Of a stretch of DNA of 64,000 bases, positions 32,184 through 41,096 are shown piece by piece. Source of the stretch: CALMUP01 sp035327305 (lineage in GTDB: Bacteria; Verrucomicrobiota; Kiritimatiellia; CAIVKH01); contig DAOLDL010000001.1 in NCBI GenBank assembly GCA_035327305.1, positions 1 to 64,000 of the forward strand. Direction: 5' to 3'. The first letter of the stretch is position 1. Every line of letters begins with the position of its first letter. Made by a program: the position numbers and the translations under genes. The notes below the pieces were generated by a model that was not told the DNA's origin, did not search any database, and worked only from the letters and a program-made list of their open reading frames with translations.

Positions 32184-33062
32184 ATGCCTAGTCTTTTCCA
32201 CCATTGCGCAATGACTAACAAGAATATCACCAGAAAAATATTGCTGATTCTTTTTCCATTCCTTTTGCTGGAAATTGTACTGCGTATAATCGGAATCGGC
32301 GGCAGTTTGGTGTACGTTGAACATCCGGAATACGGTTACGCGCCTGCGCCATCGCAATCCTTTTCCACAATGGGTCATCGTATCGAAATCCTCGACAACG
32401 GCTTTCGCGGACCTCCCGCCACGAACCGGATACTGTTTGTTGGCGACAGTGTAACCTATGGAACGGCATTCTTGCGTGATGCCGACACCTTCCCGGCTTT
32501 GCTGGGAGGATCCAATGCCGGAGTCAATGGTTGGGGCATTCCCAACATTGCATCGTACCTTGGTCACATCTCGCTGGAGAATTATGATGTTGTGGTATGG
32601 ACCCTGCCGTCGTGTGACACCTTGCGGCCATTGATGACACTGCGGGACGGATTGATCAGCAGTAATCGGCGAATGTGGCTTCGGTTGGAATACATTGGGC
32701 GGTTTATCTGGTACGGATTTATCCAAACCTCGGTAGCGCAGAACGATCCCTCGGTTTTGCCCGAGAACATAAAGTTGCTTTTGGAGGCCGATCGTCAGCT
32801 AACTGCCAAAGGGAAAAAACTGCTGGTTGTATTTTTGCCTTATCGCGAGGAGATGTTGGGTGGGGAAATGCCGGAAACACCGTACTTCGGCCAATTGAAA
32901 GTGGCGGCCGACGAAGCGGGGATATGGAATATCAGAGCCGAGTATACAGGCGATCCGACGACCTTGTTTCGCGACTCGGCTCATTTGAGTGTTTACGGAA
33001 ATCAATGGCTTGCCGGCTTGATTGCCGACGCCTTGACGCGAAAAAGCGATACGGAGAATTGA
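32184..33062 (+). CDS. SGNH/GDSL-type hydrolase or acyltransferase, membrane anchored
   Basis: A single hydrophobic segment near the N-terminus (KILLILFPFLLLEIVLRIIGIGG) is followed by an SGNH domain. FVGDSVTYG holds the catalytic Ser and oxyanion Gly, GVNGWGIP the block II Gly, and DSAHLSVYGNQW the Asp-x-x-His pair. It would act in the periplasm as an esterase or O-acyltransferase on glycans. Starts at 32184 and 32211 are both possible; the second gives a cleaner anchor. It is the first gene of a tight operon with a GT-C glycosyltransferase (1-nt gap) and a YfhO-like protein. Confidence 0.85.
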   Translation: MPSLFHHCAMTNKNITRKILLILFPFLLLEIVLRIIGIGGSLVYVEHPEYGYAPAPSQSFSTMGHRIEILDNGFRGPPATNRILFVGDSVTYGTAFLRDADTFPALLGGSNAGVNGWGIPNIASYLGHISLENYDVVVWTLPSCDTLRPLMTLRDGLISSNRRMWLRLEYIGRFIWYGFIQTSVAQNDPSVLPENIKLLLEADRQLTAKGKKLLVVFLPYREEMLGGEMPETPYFGQLKVAADEAGIWNIRAEYTGDPTTLFRDSAHLSVYGNQWLAGLIADALTRKSDTEN

Positions 33063-33063
33063 T

Positions 33064-35097
33064 ATGGGCAAAAGGCAGGAGACCATTCATAAGCGGAATT
33101 GGAATATTGCCCTGTTGGTGATTATCACGATTGGCTCTTGGTTCCGGCTTCATGACCTCGGGGTCGGATCATTCCGCGGGGATACCATACTTTTGTGGGG
33201 CCTTGCCAATCGCCCCGTGCCGTTGATGTCGGTTCTGACAAACTGGTTTCAAGTGTCCGGTGCGGCCGGACAGATGCCGATGCCGGCTTTCCTTATGAAG
33301 GCATTTCTCGACTTGTCACCGGTCTCTGTAACGCCATTTACGGTTCGTTTCACCTTTGCCTTGACCGGAATCCTTGCCATTCCCGTAGCATATTTCGCCG
33401 GGCGTAAACTGGCGGGTGAACGACTTGGCTTGATCATGGCCACGTTCACGGCGATTAATCCTTTTCATATTCATTTTTCGCGTGAAGCGTATTTCTATTC
33501 CGCTTTGTTTCTCGGTTATTTCATTTATCTGCGCGCTATCGCCGGTTTTACTTCCTGTGCGGCGCAAAACAAGGCGCCTGATAATCGTGAATACCTCATA
33601 TTCGCATTGGGGCTGTTTTTCAGTTCTTACAGTCAAATGACGGGGCTGTTGCTTTGCGCGGTGGGGTTTTTCTATGTGTTGGCCATATTCTGGTCGAAAC
33701 GCAAGGTAATGCCGGTGTTGATTGTCTTGCCCAGGTTTATTGCTTTGCATGTGGTGATTTATCTGCCGTTTTTATTTGTCGAATGGGGACCGCGCGAAAT
33801 GGTGGTCCAATATTTCAGCGCGCATACGGACTATGCAAAACAAGTCGTGGCATTGTCGGGCCAGAATTTCGCAACCGGCATGGCGCAGGCTTTCTCGGGT
33901 TTTTCCTGGGGCAGTCAATGGTGGGCCTGGTTGTTGATGGCGCTATCCGTCGGATTGGGTGTGATGGCGTTTCGCAAGCTGTATCGTCATCATATTTTAT
34001 TGATCATGGTATTTCTTGTCTTTCAAATCGTGCTGTTTGTAATTGTCCGTTCCGCGCTGGGAGCATTGTATGAATCGCGTTACATTGGCGGACTTTTCCC
34101 GTTCTGGCTATTTTTCATGGCCGCCGGCTGGTATTGGTTATCAACACGTTCCCTCCCGTTGTCCTCGCCGGCATTGACACGCTTTTGGGGATGGATACCC
34201 TTTATCATTCCGGTGGCCGGTTGGGCTTATCCGGCCTATCTGGTCACGCAACTTACCGGCAATCCTGTCCCATATTTTGATGTAGTACGGTTTGCCGATC
34301 AGCATTTACCCAAAGGCTCTCCGGTGCTGGTCGACCGTTGGTTTGAGCCTTGGAATGAATTGGCCGCACACCCTTCAAGCAATGTCGTATTCATGTTCAC
34401 AGTGCCAAACGAACCGTTGGAAACGTTTCTGCAGAACAACTGGCGCTTTACCGCGCAACAATTCCTGCTTGAAAATCCGGATGCGGCATACCTTGAACTG
34501 GCTAAAACGTATCATGATGTGCCAAGCGTCGGACCCTGGATCTGGCCACATCAACACTTCCGGCAACGTCACGTAATTGTCAACGAAGCAGGTCTTAAAT
34601 TACGCCAATTAGGTTTGGCGGGTCGGGGCGACTACTATGCGGCAACAACCAACCGCGTTCGCGTCGAGTTGTTTTACAATACGCGGGACGATATCATCGA
34701 ATTAAAGCGGCGTGAACAGGCGCCGGTATTCACACTGTATAAAAACGGCTGGCAATTTGAAAAAACCGGTCCCATGCAGATTTTCCGAGTTCCAACCAGG
34801 GATTTTATGAATTGGCGTGTCATGACCCAATCAGCGGAGATCGAGGTATACAACACGACGGAGGTTCCGATTCAAGTTCAAGTCATGCTGTCCGGTCTCT
34901 CACCTGCCGGGCCAAAAAGAGTTGCATCATCACTTGGGCGACGTCACGAATTCTCCAGCAACCAATTGACAACCTGGGACGTGGGAACATTTAACGCGAA
35001 TCCCGGCAGTAATACGATTCGCATCGAGGACATCATGAAAGAGCAGGGTCGCAACCCGTTGTTCACTGCATCGGTGACGGTTCAACCCGTGCCTTGA
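33064..35097 (+). CDS. GT-C fold membrane glycosyltransferase (GT39/ArnT-like)
   Basis: The 677-residue protein has about 11 predicted membrane helices in the first 390 residues and a soluble C-terminal domain. After TM1, FRLHDLGVGSFRGDTILLW places an acidic residue in the first extracytoplasmic loop, as in lipid-phosphate-sugar-dependent GT-C enzymes. FTFALTGILAIPVAYFAGRKLAGERLGLIMATFTAINPFHIHFSREAYFYS is a hallmark of PMT/ArnT-like proteins. It would move a sugar from a polyprenyl-phosphate donor to an acceptor at the outer face of the inner membrane. Its end overlaps the region before the next gene by a few bases. Acceptor unknown. Confidence 0.85.
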   Translation: MGKRQETIHKRNWNIALLVIITIGSWFRLHDLGVGSFRGDTILLWGLANRPVPLMSVLTNWFQVSGAAGQMPMPAFLMKAFLDLSPVSVTPFTVRFTFALTGILAIPVAYFAGRKLAGERLGLIMATFTAINPFHIHFSREAYFYSALFLGYFIYLRAIAGFTSCAAQNKAPDNREYLIFALGLFFSSYSQMTGLLLCAVGFFYVLAIFWSKRKVMPVLIVLPRFIALHVVIYLPFLFVEWGPREMVVQYFSAHTDYAKQVVALSGQNFATGMAQAFSGFSWGSQWWAWLLMALSVGLGVMAFRKLYRHHILLIMVFLVFQIVLFVIVRSALGALYESRYIGGLFPFWLFFMAAGWYWLSTRSLPLSSPALTRFWGWIPFIIPVAGWAYPAYLVTQLTGNPVPYFDVVRFADQHLPKGSPVLVDRWFEPWNELAAHPSSNVVFMFTVPNEPLETFLQNNWRFTAQQFLLENPDAAYLELAKTYHDVPSVGPWIWPHQHFRQRHVIVNEAGLKLRQLGLAGRGDYYAATTNRVRVELFYNTRDDIIELKRREQAPVFTLYKNGWQFEKTGPMQIFRVPTRDFMNWRVMTQSAEIEVYNTTEVPIQVQVMLSGLSPAGPKRVASSLGRRHEFSSNQLTTWDVGTFNANPGSNTIRIEDIMKEQGRNPLFTASVTVQPVP

Positions 35098-35111
35098 AAT
35101 GGAACCAACTC

Positions 35112-37640
35112 ATGAAAAACCTTTTCAAAAAATCCGAGACTCTGACCTGCTTCTTATTCATCGCGATCTTTGGTTTGATTGTATACCGGGAAGCCATTCC
35201 GCCGGGATCGGTACTATTTACCACCGATGACAACATCGGCGCCATCGCACTTCGTAAATCCACGATACCTCACGCATTTGCCGGCGGATGGGATGATTCT
35301 ATTGCCGCCGGTCAACCCATCAACACGCCGGTCAGCTCAACCAATCTTTTACTCTGGATGATGAGTCCCCGATTTTTTGTGAATTGGATTCATTGGATCG
35401 ATCTTGTTGCGGGAAGCTGGTTCCTGATGCTGTTTCTACGTCTCCGGGGCATAAGTTGGATGGCCTCTGTGCTTGCCGCGTTGCTTGGATGTTGGCTCGG
35501 CAGTACCTTCTTCCTTACCTATGCCGGACACATCGGGAAATTCGGTGTCGTCATGTTCGCCGGAATATATCTTTATTTGGTCGAAAGGGCCGTGAGAGAG
35601 AAATCCGCATTGTACGGAATCCTGTCCGGCGCGGCCATGGCGGGCATGTTCATCGAGCAATCGGATTCCGCATTGTTTTTCGCGCTTGTGCTGGGGCCAT
35701 ACGCGGTTTTCCGGGGCTGGCAGGAGTGGCGATTCAATCTATTTTCCCATATCCGGGTTATCGTGCCGCTATTGGTCGTGACAGCCATGATTTCTTTCCA
35801 CGCGGTTTATTCCGCGTATACTTTTTTCCGCTTGGATAAACCGGTCGAAGGTGCGGAAAGCCAAAGTTGGCAGGAATTGTGGGATTACTGTACGCAATGG
35901 AGCTGGCCGCCTTCGGAATCCATTGAGTTCATAGCGCCGGGATATCTGGGCTGGCGCAGTGGCGAGCAATCCGGTCCCTACTGGGGAGCGCTTGGGCGGC
36001 ACCCTCAATGGCGTCCGGAATTCGGACCGAATGGCATGAACTTCAAACTCGAAACCTTTTACAAAGGTGTGCTTCCCATCATGTTCCTGGCCCTGGGAAT
36101 CTACATGTCGCTTTTCCGAAAACGTGGCGGCAAGATGGATCGGGGGAGCATGATATTCTGGACCACCGCCATGGCTGTGACGTTTATCCTGGCCTGCGGG
36201 AAATATCTTCCGCTTTACCGATTGTTTTTTGAGCTACCGGGTATTTCATCCATTCGCAATCCCGTCAAATTCATGCAAATCACACAGATTGCCATGGCGA
36301 TTATCGCCGCCTATGGAATGGATTACTGGCTGAAATTGTCACGAAGGGAAAAAGTTAAAAATGACCCCGACGTTCCCGTGGTAATCGCATTTTCAAAAGG
36401 CATGCTTTATACCGCGGTTCTTTTCTCAATTTGGGCCATATTTTTATTGATCAGATTGGATGCCTCGGCGTTGGCTTTCTCTGCCGAAGGTTGGCAGGAC
36501 ATGGGCGCCCGGATTGCCGAAACACGCATGAAAGCGATGTTTCATGCCGCGATTATGGCATGGATCGGATATGGCGTGCTTCGTTTGGGAACGACGCAAA
36601 CCGACGCTCGCGTTGGCGGGGTGCGGCAGTTGGGACTTGTGGTGATTGCCGTGGTTATGATTGATCAGCTCCTCATCAGTCACCGTTATGTACAGTCCAC
36701 CCAAAAGAATTCACTGGTCAGCGAGGGCGACTTAATTCCGATGTTGCAAAGTCAGCTTGATCATCAGCGCTTTTACTTGTGGAGCCCTCCCAACCATGGG
36801 CAGTGGCAGGGACTTTTCAATCAGTGGCTGACCATTCTGATGCCCTATTATCAGATCCCGACCATAAATGTCGGACAAATGCGCATGTCTGATGATTATA
36901 AACAATTTTTTGACGTCATGAATGCGCGGCCGCTTCAAATGTGGGCAGGCATGGGGTTGGGAATGGTGCTGGCGCCCACGGATTTCTTTCTGCAGGTGAG
37001 AAATGACCCGACGATTCGCGAAGTCTTCGAGCCGGTCGTGGGTTATAATGTCATTTCCGTCGGAAAGACCGGCGCAACAACGGTGCAAAGTTCAGGTGGG
37101 CAAGGTTCTCAACTGGTTCTGTTGCGATTCCGGCGTCCATCCGACCGGTTCGCCCTGATCGGTGCGTGGCGCACAGAGGGCCTTAATCAAGCGATTCAAT
37201 CCGTCAGTCAGATTGACCCGTTGTCGGTTGCCATTATTGATCCCGAAGGGTGGGAACATGGGGCGGATGAACGCAATCCCGGGAAAGCGGGAATGGTGAA
37301 AGTCAAAAGTTACCGTGCCGGTCGCGTGGTGCTGGAAGTTGTTGCGGATCGCCCGGCCGTGCTTCGCGCGGCGGAAAAGTTTACGCCGGACTGGAAAGCC
37401 TGGATTGATGGCAAGCCGACCTCGGTTCACCGATGTGATGGAATTTTTCTTGGAGTTAAAATCGATCCGTCTGATTCGCCGCGTGAAATTATCATCTCTT
37501 TCTCGCCGCAAAAGAAAACATTGTACCTTCAGTTTGCCGGCATGGCAATCGGATTGGCCGCGCTGATCGGGGTGATGGTAATTCCAAATCGGCGCGCGGA
37601 TATTGCATCAGAAGGCGTAATTAAGTCCGACAAAACCTGA
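35112..37640 (+). CDS. YfhO-like multi-pass membrane protein
   Basis: YfhO proteins are large GT-C-related membrane proteins implicated in glycosylating lipoteichoic acid or other surface polymers. Typical elements are an N-terminal helix followed by YREAIPPGSVLFTTDDNIGAIAL, a loop reading AGGWDDSIAAGQPINTPVSSTNLLLW, many helices to about residue 560, and a C-terminal beta domain with DWKAWIDGKPTSVHRCDGIFLGVKI (the usual YfhO end with ambient sugar-like binding) before a last helix. ATG 35112 is preferred to the TTG at 35094, which overlaps the previous stop. The last 33 nt overlap the MipA-fusion gene on the other strand. Confidence 0.85.
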   Translation: MKNLFKKSETLTCFLFIAIFGLIVYREAIPPGSVLFTTDDNIGAIALRKSTIPHAFAGGWDDSIAAGQPINTPVSSTNLLLWMMSPRFFVNWIHWIDLVAGSWFLMLFLRLRGISWMASVLAALLGCWLGSTFFLTYAGHIGKFGVVMFAGIYLYLVERAVREKSALYGILSGAAMAGMFIEQSDSALFFALVLGPYAVFRGWQEWRFNLFSHIRVIVPLLVVTAMISFHAVYSAYTFFRLDKPVEGAESQSWQELWDYCTQWSWPPSESIEFIAPGYLGWRSGEQSGPYWGALGRHPQWRPEFGPNGMNFKLETFYKGVLPIMFLALGIYMSLFRKRGGKMDRGSMIFWTTAMAVTFILACGKYLPLYRLFFELPGISSIRNPVKFMQITQIAMAIIAAYGMDYWLKLSRREKVKNDPDVPVVIAFSKGMLYTAVLFSIWAIFLLIRLDASALAFSAEGWQDMGARIAETRMKAMFHAAIMAWIGYGVLRLGTTQTDARVGGVRQLGLVVIAVVMIDQLLISHRYVQSTQKNSLVSEGDLIPMLQSQLDHQRFYLWSPPNHGQWQGLFNQWLTILMPYYQIPTINVGQMRMSDDYKQFFDVMNARPLQMWAGMGLGMVLAPTDFFLQVRNDPTIREVFEPVVGYNVISVGKTGATTVQSSGGQGSQLVLLRFRRPSDRFALIGAWRTEGLNQAIQSVSQIDPLSVAIIDPEGWEHGADERNPGKAGMVKVKSYRAGRVVLEVVADRPAVLRAAEKFTPDWKAWIDGKPTSVHRCDGIFLGVKIDPSDSPREIIISFSPQKKTLYLQFAGMAIGLAALIGVMVIPNRRADIASEGVIKSDKT

Positions 37641-38729
37641 AGTAAGCGTTTTTTTGTCCACAATCGGGCTGTCGCGAATATCATCGCTCAACAGTTCGAA
37701 TCGCATGGTGACGAGGACCGACCAATCGGCGGTGATTTCATAGCGTGCGAACAATCGCGCAAACCATTCCACGCTGGCGCCGGGTTGATAGGCTGGACGT
37801 TCGACAGTTGCTTCGCGTGTGCGAACGCCAAAATAGTAATCGTTATACCTGGAACTTCTCCATATCAATCCAAAGCCAGGTGTGATGGACCAGTCATTAC
37901 CTCGAAAGTTCCGACCGACAGAAACGGTGCTTTCCTGTCCATCATGTCTCCCGAAAACATCGGTCAGCAAATTGGCGTCGGCGCGCCATTTCCCGAATCC
38001 GCGAAACGAGGCGTCTACCCCAGCCATCAGTGTGTCGCTACGCTTATCCATTCCGGCAAGAAACTTTTCATCTTCAAAGGCATCGCCGGCGAATTTGTAT
38101 TCAGCCGATAGATTCAAGCTGATAAATCGGCTTTTATAAAGATTGTATCCGGCCCGGGGGCCGATCACGTAAAGATTTTCACCGACAAATGTAATTAATG
38201 GAAGAACTCGCACAACCTGATCGCCGCCGCGATACGGATTGGATGAAAGAAGTGTCATCACTCCCAAGCCCCACGCCCGGCTTTCCGCTCCGGGCGCAGA
38301 CAGCGATATATTCAACAACCGGGTTTCATCAGAATTGACCACGTGTCGCGCCTGACGTGGTCCGGCCGGCACGGCGTTTGTTGAATAAAATACCGAGGTT
38401 TCGGTGGGAACGCCAAATGCGTTTGAATTCATTTTGCCGTCGGAGTTAAGGTCATGAAATACACGAATGATGTATTCGCCTTCGGGGATATCGTGAAGCA
38501 CGACTTTCATGGGGTTTGATGTAACGGCAACGTGATGGCGATGAGCGGGTTGACTTTGATGAAATGTTTCCAATGACTGGAAAAATGAGATGTCCAGAAT
38601 TCCAGTGATTGGAAAAGCTCCTTCGATATTCAATTGAACGGGGGCGCCGGATGAAACGGAGTTCAGGGAAAGGATGAGCAGAATAAGAAGTATTGATCGT
38701 TGCGGACGCATTCGCCATTGTTTTTGCAT
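37608..38729 (-). CDS. DUF2141 - MipA/OmpV-like fusion, predicted outer-membrane protein
   Basis: After a signal peptide (RSILLILLILSLNSVSSGA) the first module (about 30-140) matches DUF2141. KVVLHDIPEGEYIIRVFHDLNSDGKMNSNAFGVPTE has the typical calcium-loop-like acidic stretch. The rest (about 150-373) matches MipA/OmpV barrels: GLGVMTLLSSNPYRGGDQVVRVLPLITFVGENLYVIGPRAGYNLY, LAGMDKRSDTLMAGVDASF, DVFGRHDGQ, ending GLNYAF. Both families are normally separate. Joining a soluble beta module to a barrel suggests periplasmic or surface display. Start 38729 is chosen for its signal; 38711 is an alternative. Confidence 0.75.
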   Translation of the reverse strand: MQKQWRMRPQRSILLILLILSLNSVSSGAPVQLNIEGAFPITGILDISFFQSLETFHQSQPAHRHHVAVTSNPMKVVLHDIPEGEYIIRVFHDLNSDGKMNSNAFGVPTETSVFYSTNAVPAGPRQARHVVNSDETRLLNISLSAPGAESRAWGLGVMTLLSSNPYRGGDQVVRVLPLITFVGENLYVIGPRAGYNLYKSRFISLNLSAEYKFAGDAFEDEKFLAGMDKRSDTLMAGVDASFRGFGKWRADANLLTDVFGRHDGQESTVSVGRNFRGNDWSITPGFGLIWRSSRYNDYYFGVRTREATVERPAYQPGASVEWFARLFARYEITADWSVLVTMRFELLSDDIRDSPIVDKKTLTSGFVGLNYAF

Positions 38730-38788
38730 AACGACGAAATGTAGCACCGCGTACTCAAAAATCAAATTGCGCTTGGAAGGATGATACT

Positions 38789-40093
38789 ATGACGGCAACA
38801 CGATTTGTTCTTACCGAGAAAGAAATGCCGACACACTGGTACAATGTGGCGCCGGATTTCCCGGAACCCATGGCGCCGCCGCTTCATCCCGGCACGAAAC
38901 AACCGGTGGGACTTTCCGACATGACGGCTATCTTTCCTGAAAATATCGTCGCGCAGGAAATGTCGACTGAACGTTATATTGAAATTCCGGACGAAGTCCG
39001 GACCATGCTTTCCTTGTGGCGTCCGACGCCGCTGTTGCGGGCCGTACGATTGGAAAAAGCGCTCAAGACCCCGGCGCGAATATTCTACAAGTACGAGGGA
39101 GTCAGCCCGGCGGGAAGCCACAAGCCCAATAGCGCGGTAGCTCAAGCATACTATAATCGTGAAGCGGGAATTAAGCGATTGGTCACGGAAACCGGGGCGG
39201 GGCAGTGGGGGTCGTCCCTGGCCATGGCCTGCAGAATGTTCGGAATTGAATGCGTCGTTTTTATGGTCAAGGTCAGCTTCAACCACAAACCTTACCGCAA
39301 ACTGGTTATGCAGACGTACGGGGCAAACGTTCACGCCAGTCCGAGTAAGGAAACAGAATTCGGGCGAAAAGTTCTGGCTAATGATCCAGAGTGTCCCGGG
39401 AGCCTCGGTATTGCCATCAGTGAAGCCATCGAACAAACGATAAAAACTCCAGGCACGAAGTACGCGTTGGGCAGTGTGTTAAATCATGTCTGTCTTCACC
39501 AGACAGTAATCGGCCAGGAATCAATCCGGCAGATGGAGATTGCCGGGATGGAGCCGGATATCATCATTGCCTGTGTCGGGGGCGGAAGCAATTTCGCCGG
39601 AATGGTTTCGCCCTGGGTCGAACGCAAGATTCACGGCGGTAAAAACTATCGGATTATTGCGGTCGAGCCCGAATCCTGCGCCTCAATGACAAAAGGAGAA
39701 TTGCGCTACGATTTCGGCGATACCGCGATGATGACGCCCCTGATGATGATGCATACGCTGGGGCATGATTTCATACCGCCATCCATTCACGCGGGAGGAC
39801 TTCGCTATCACGGCATGGCGCCGCTGGTTAGCCACATGTACCGCCTGGGGCTGATTGAAGCACGTAGCGTAACGCAGAATAAAATATTCGGAGCGGCGGT
39901 CCAGTTCGCCCGCACGGAAGGATTGATTCCCGCTCCCGAGCCTTCCCATGCCATAGCGGCCGTGATCGATGAGGCGATCCGGGCGCGGGAAGAAGACCGT
40001 CCGGTTACTATTCTATTCAATCTATGCGGTCATGGTCTGCTCGACATGACCGCGTACGATGCGTTCCTTGGCGGAAAGCTCACCGATGATTGA
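38789..40093 (+). CDS. TrpB2-type tryptophan synthase beta-like PLP enzyme
   Basis: The 434-residue protein has the TrpB2 layout: an N-terminal extension (about 1-65), WRPTPLLRAVRLEKAL, the PLP lysine in EGVSPAGSHKPNSAVAQAYYN, TETGAGQWGSSLAMACRMFGI, CVGGGSNFAGM for the phosphate, and a C-terminal ILFNLCGHGLLDM. TrpB2 condenses indole with serine or phosphoserine. No trpA or other trp genes are adjacent, so it may recycle indole or serve as a stand-alone enzyme. GGAAGG precedes the ATG. Confidence 0.93.
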   Translation: MTATRFVLTEKEMPTHWYNVAPDFPEPMAPPLHPGTKQPVGLSDMTAIFPENIVAQEMSTERYIEIPDEVRTMLSLWRPTPLLRAVRLEKALKTPARIFYKYEGVSPAGSHKPNSAVAQAYYNREAGIKRLVTETGAGQWGSSLAMACRMFGIECVVFMVKVSFNHKPYRKLVMQTYGANVHASPSKETEFGRKVLANDPECPGSLGIAISEAIEQTIKTPGTKYALGSVLNHVCLHQTVIGQESIRQMEIAGMEPDIIIACVGGGSNFAGMVSPWVERKIHGGKNYRIIAVEPESCASMTKGELRYDFGDTAMMTPLMMMHTLGHDFIPPSIHAGGLRYHGMAPLVSHMYRLGLIEARSVTQNKIFGAAVQFARTEGLIPAPEPSHAIAAVIDEAIRAREEDRPVTILFNLCGHGLLDMTAYDAFLGGKLTDD

Positions 40094-40106
40094 TCGGTAG
40101 TGTTTA

Positions 40107-41078
40107 TCAGCTTGGTGACGGTATGTCAGGTGTGGCGGGATCCTGTGGCAATTCTTCGGATAGCGACCCCGGAGAAAATACATCAAAGTCGGGTCCAAAC
40201 GCCCGCAGGAATTCTATTGAATACAGTCGCAGGAAAACCGTGACCGGTAACACAACAACGGCATTGATGTAGGGAATGACCAACAGGAAGAACAAACAAC
40301 AACAGGTCAACAACCCTGCGATTACCATAACGAATCCGACGCCGATATTCAGGACAAATCGGAAAAGCAAGTAAAGAATGAACGTGCCGGGATGATGTTT
40401 GATCACGGGCAATAATAACATCCATGCTTCATTGGTTCGCATGCCGTGTTTCATCATCAGCGGAACCACGAATTCGATGAGAAACAGGTAAATCGCCGTC
40501 ATCAACAAGCCTGCGAAGAACATTACAAAAGCTATTCCGATCATCGAGCCAACAGAAATCGCACCGCGTGTGGCATGTGCGGCGCCATCATGAGAAAACA
40601 TGGGCCACAATGCGAGGATCATCCCCGCGACCAGAACAGCCGTTACGAGCATGCAAAGAATTGAAAATCCCAACTGCCATAGGAATAGTGAATTTCCGGC
40701 ATCCCGATAATCATGCCAGGGCTTACTTACCTCGGTGGTGTCATTGACGACATTTTTGAGGAACATAAAAGCGCCGCGTGATGAAATCCACATGAAGAGG
40801 ATACCCAAAAGTGTCCCTAAAATTATTGTTATTCCGACGACAGTTATGATGATTTCAGAGTGCATCCGCCAAAATTCGAGCAAGGGCAATTCATTCAAAC
40901 CCAGGCTTTTGGTGTCAAAAAAATTAAAGGTCGGAAATCCAATCCCGCTTAGCAGAGTTGCCAACCAGGCGGAGAATCCCAGTGCGAACCACTTTTTTGC
41001 CAGAAACGGTTTGAATAAACGTTTGACCATGCCATCCCAAGCACGGTCGAGGGGATTGATAACAGAAATCGGGTACAT
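40107..41078 (-). CDS. Multi-pass membrane protein of unknown function
   Basis: About six or seven hydrophobic helices are visible (roughly residues 30-48, 75-97, 130-155, 175-200, 225-245, 250-285). The N-terminus reads MYPISVINPLDRAWDGMVKRLFKPFLAKKWFALGFSAWLATL, a pattern I have seen in uncharacterised membrane proteins of PVC-type bacteria. GLLTCCCLFFLLVIPYINAVVVLPVTVFLRLYSIEFLRAFGPDFDVF near the end is typical of that group. The tail is rich in Pro, Ser and acidic residues. There are no enzyme motifs. It lies between trpB2 (convergent) and the adenosine deaminase (same strand, 18 nt upstream). Confidence 0.75.
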   Translation of the reverse strand: MYPISVINPLDRAWDGMVKRLFKPFLAKKWFALGFSAWLATLLSGIGFPTFNFFDTKSLGLNELPLLEFWRMHSEIIITVVGITIILGTLLGILFMWISSRGAFMFLKNVVNDTTEVSKPWHDYRDAGNSLFLWQLGFSILCMLVTAVLVAGMILALWPMFSHDGAAHATRGAISVGSMIGIAFVMFFAGLLMTAIYLFLIEFVVPLMMKHGMRTNEAWMLLLPVIKHHPGTFILYLLFRFVLNIGVGFVMVIAGLLTCCCLFFLLVIPYINAVVVLPVTVFLRLYSIEFLRAFGPDFDVFSPGSLSEELPQDPATPDIPSPS

Positions 41079-41096
41079 GATAGGAAACGATAGGTT

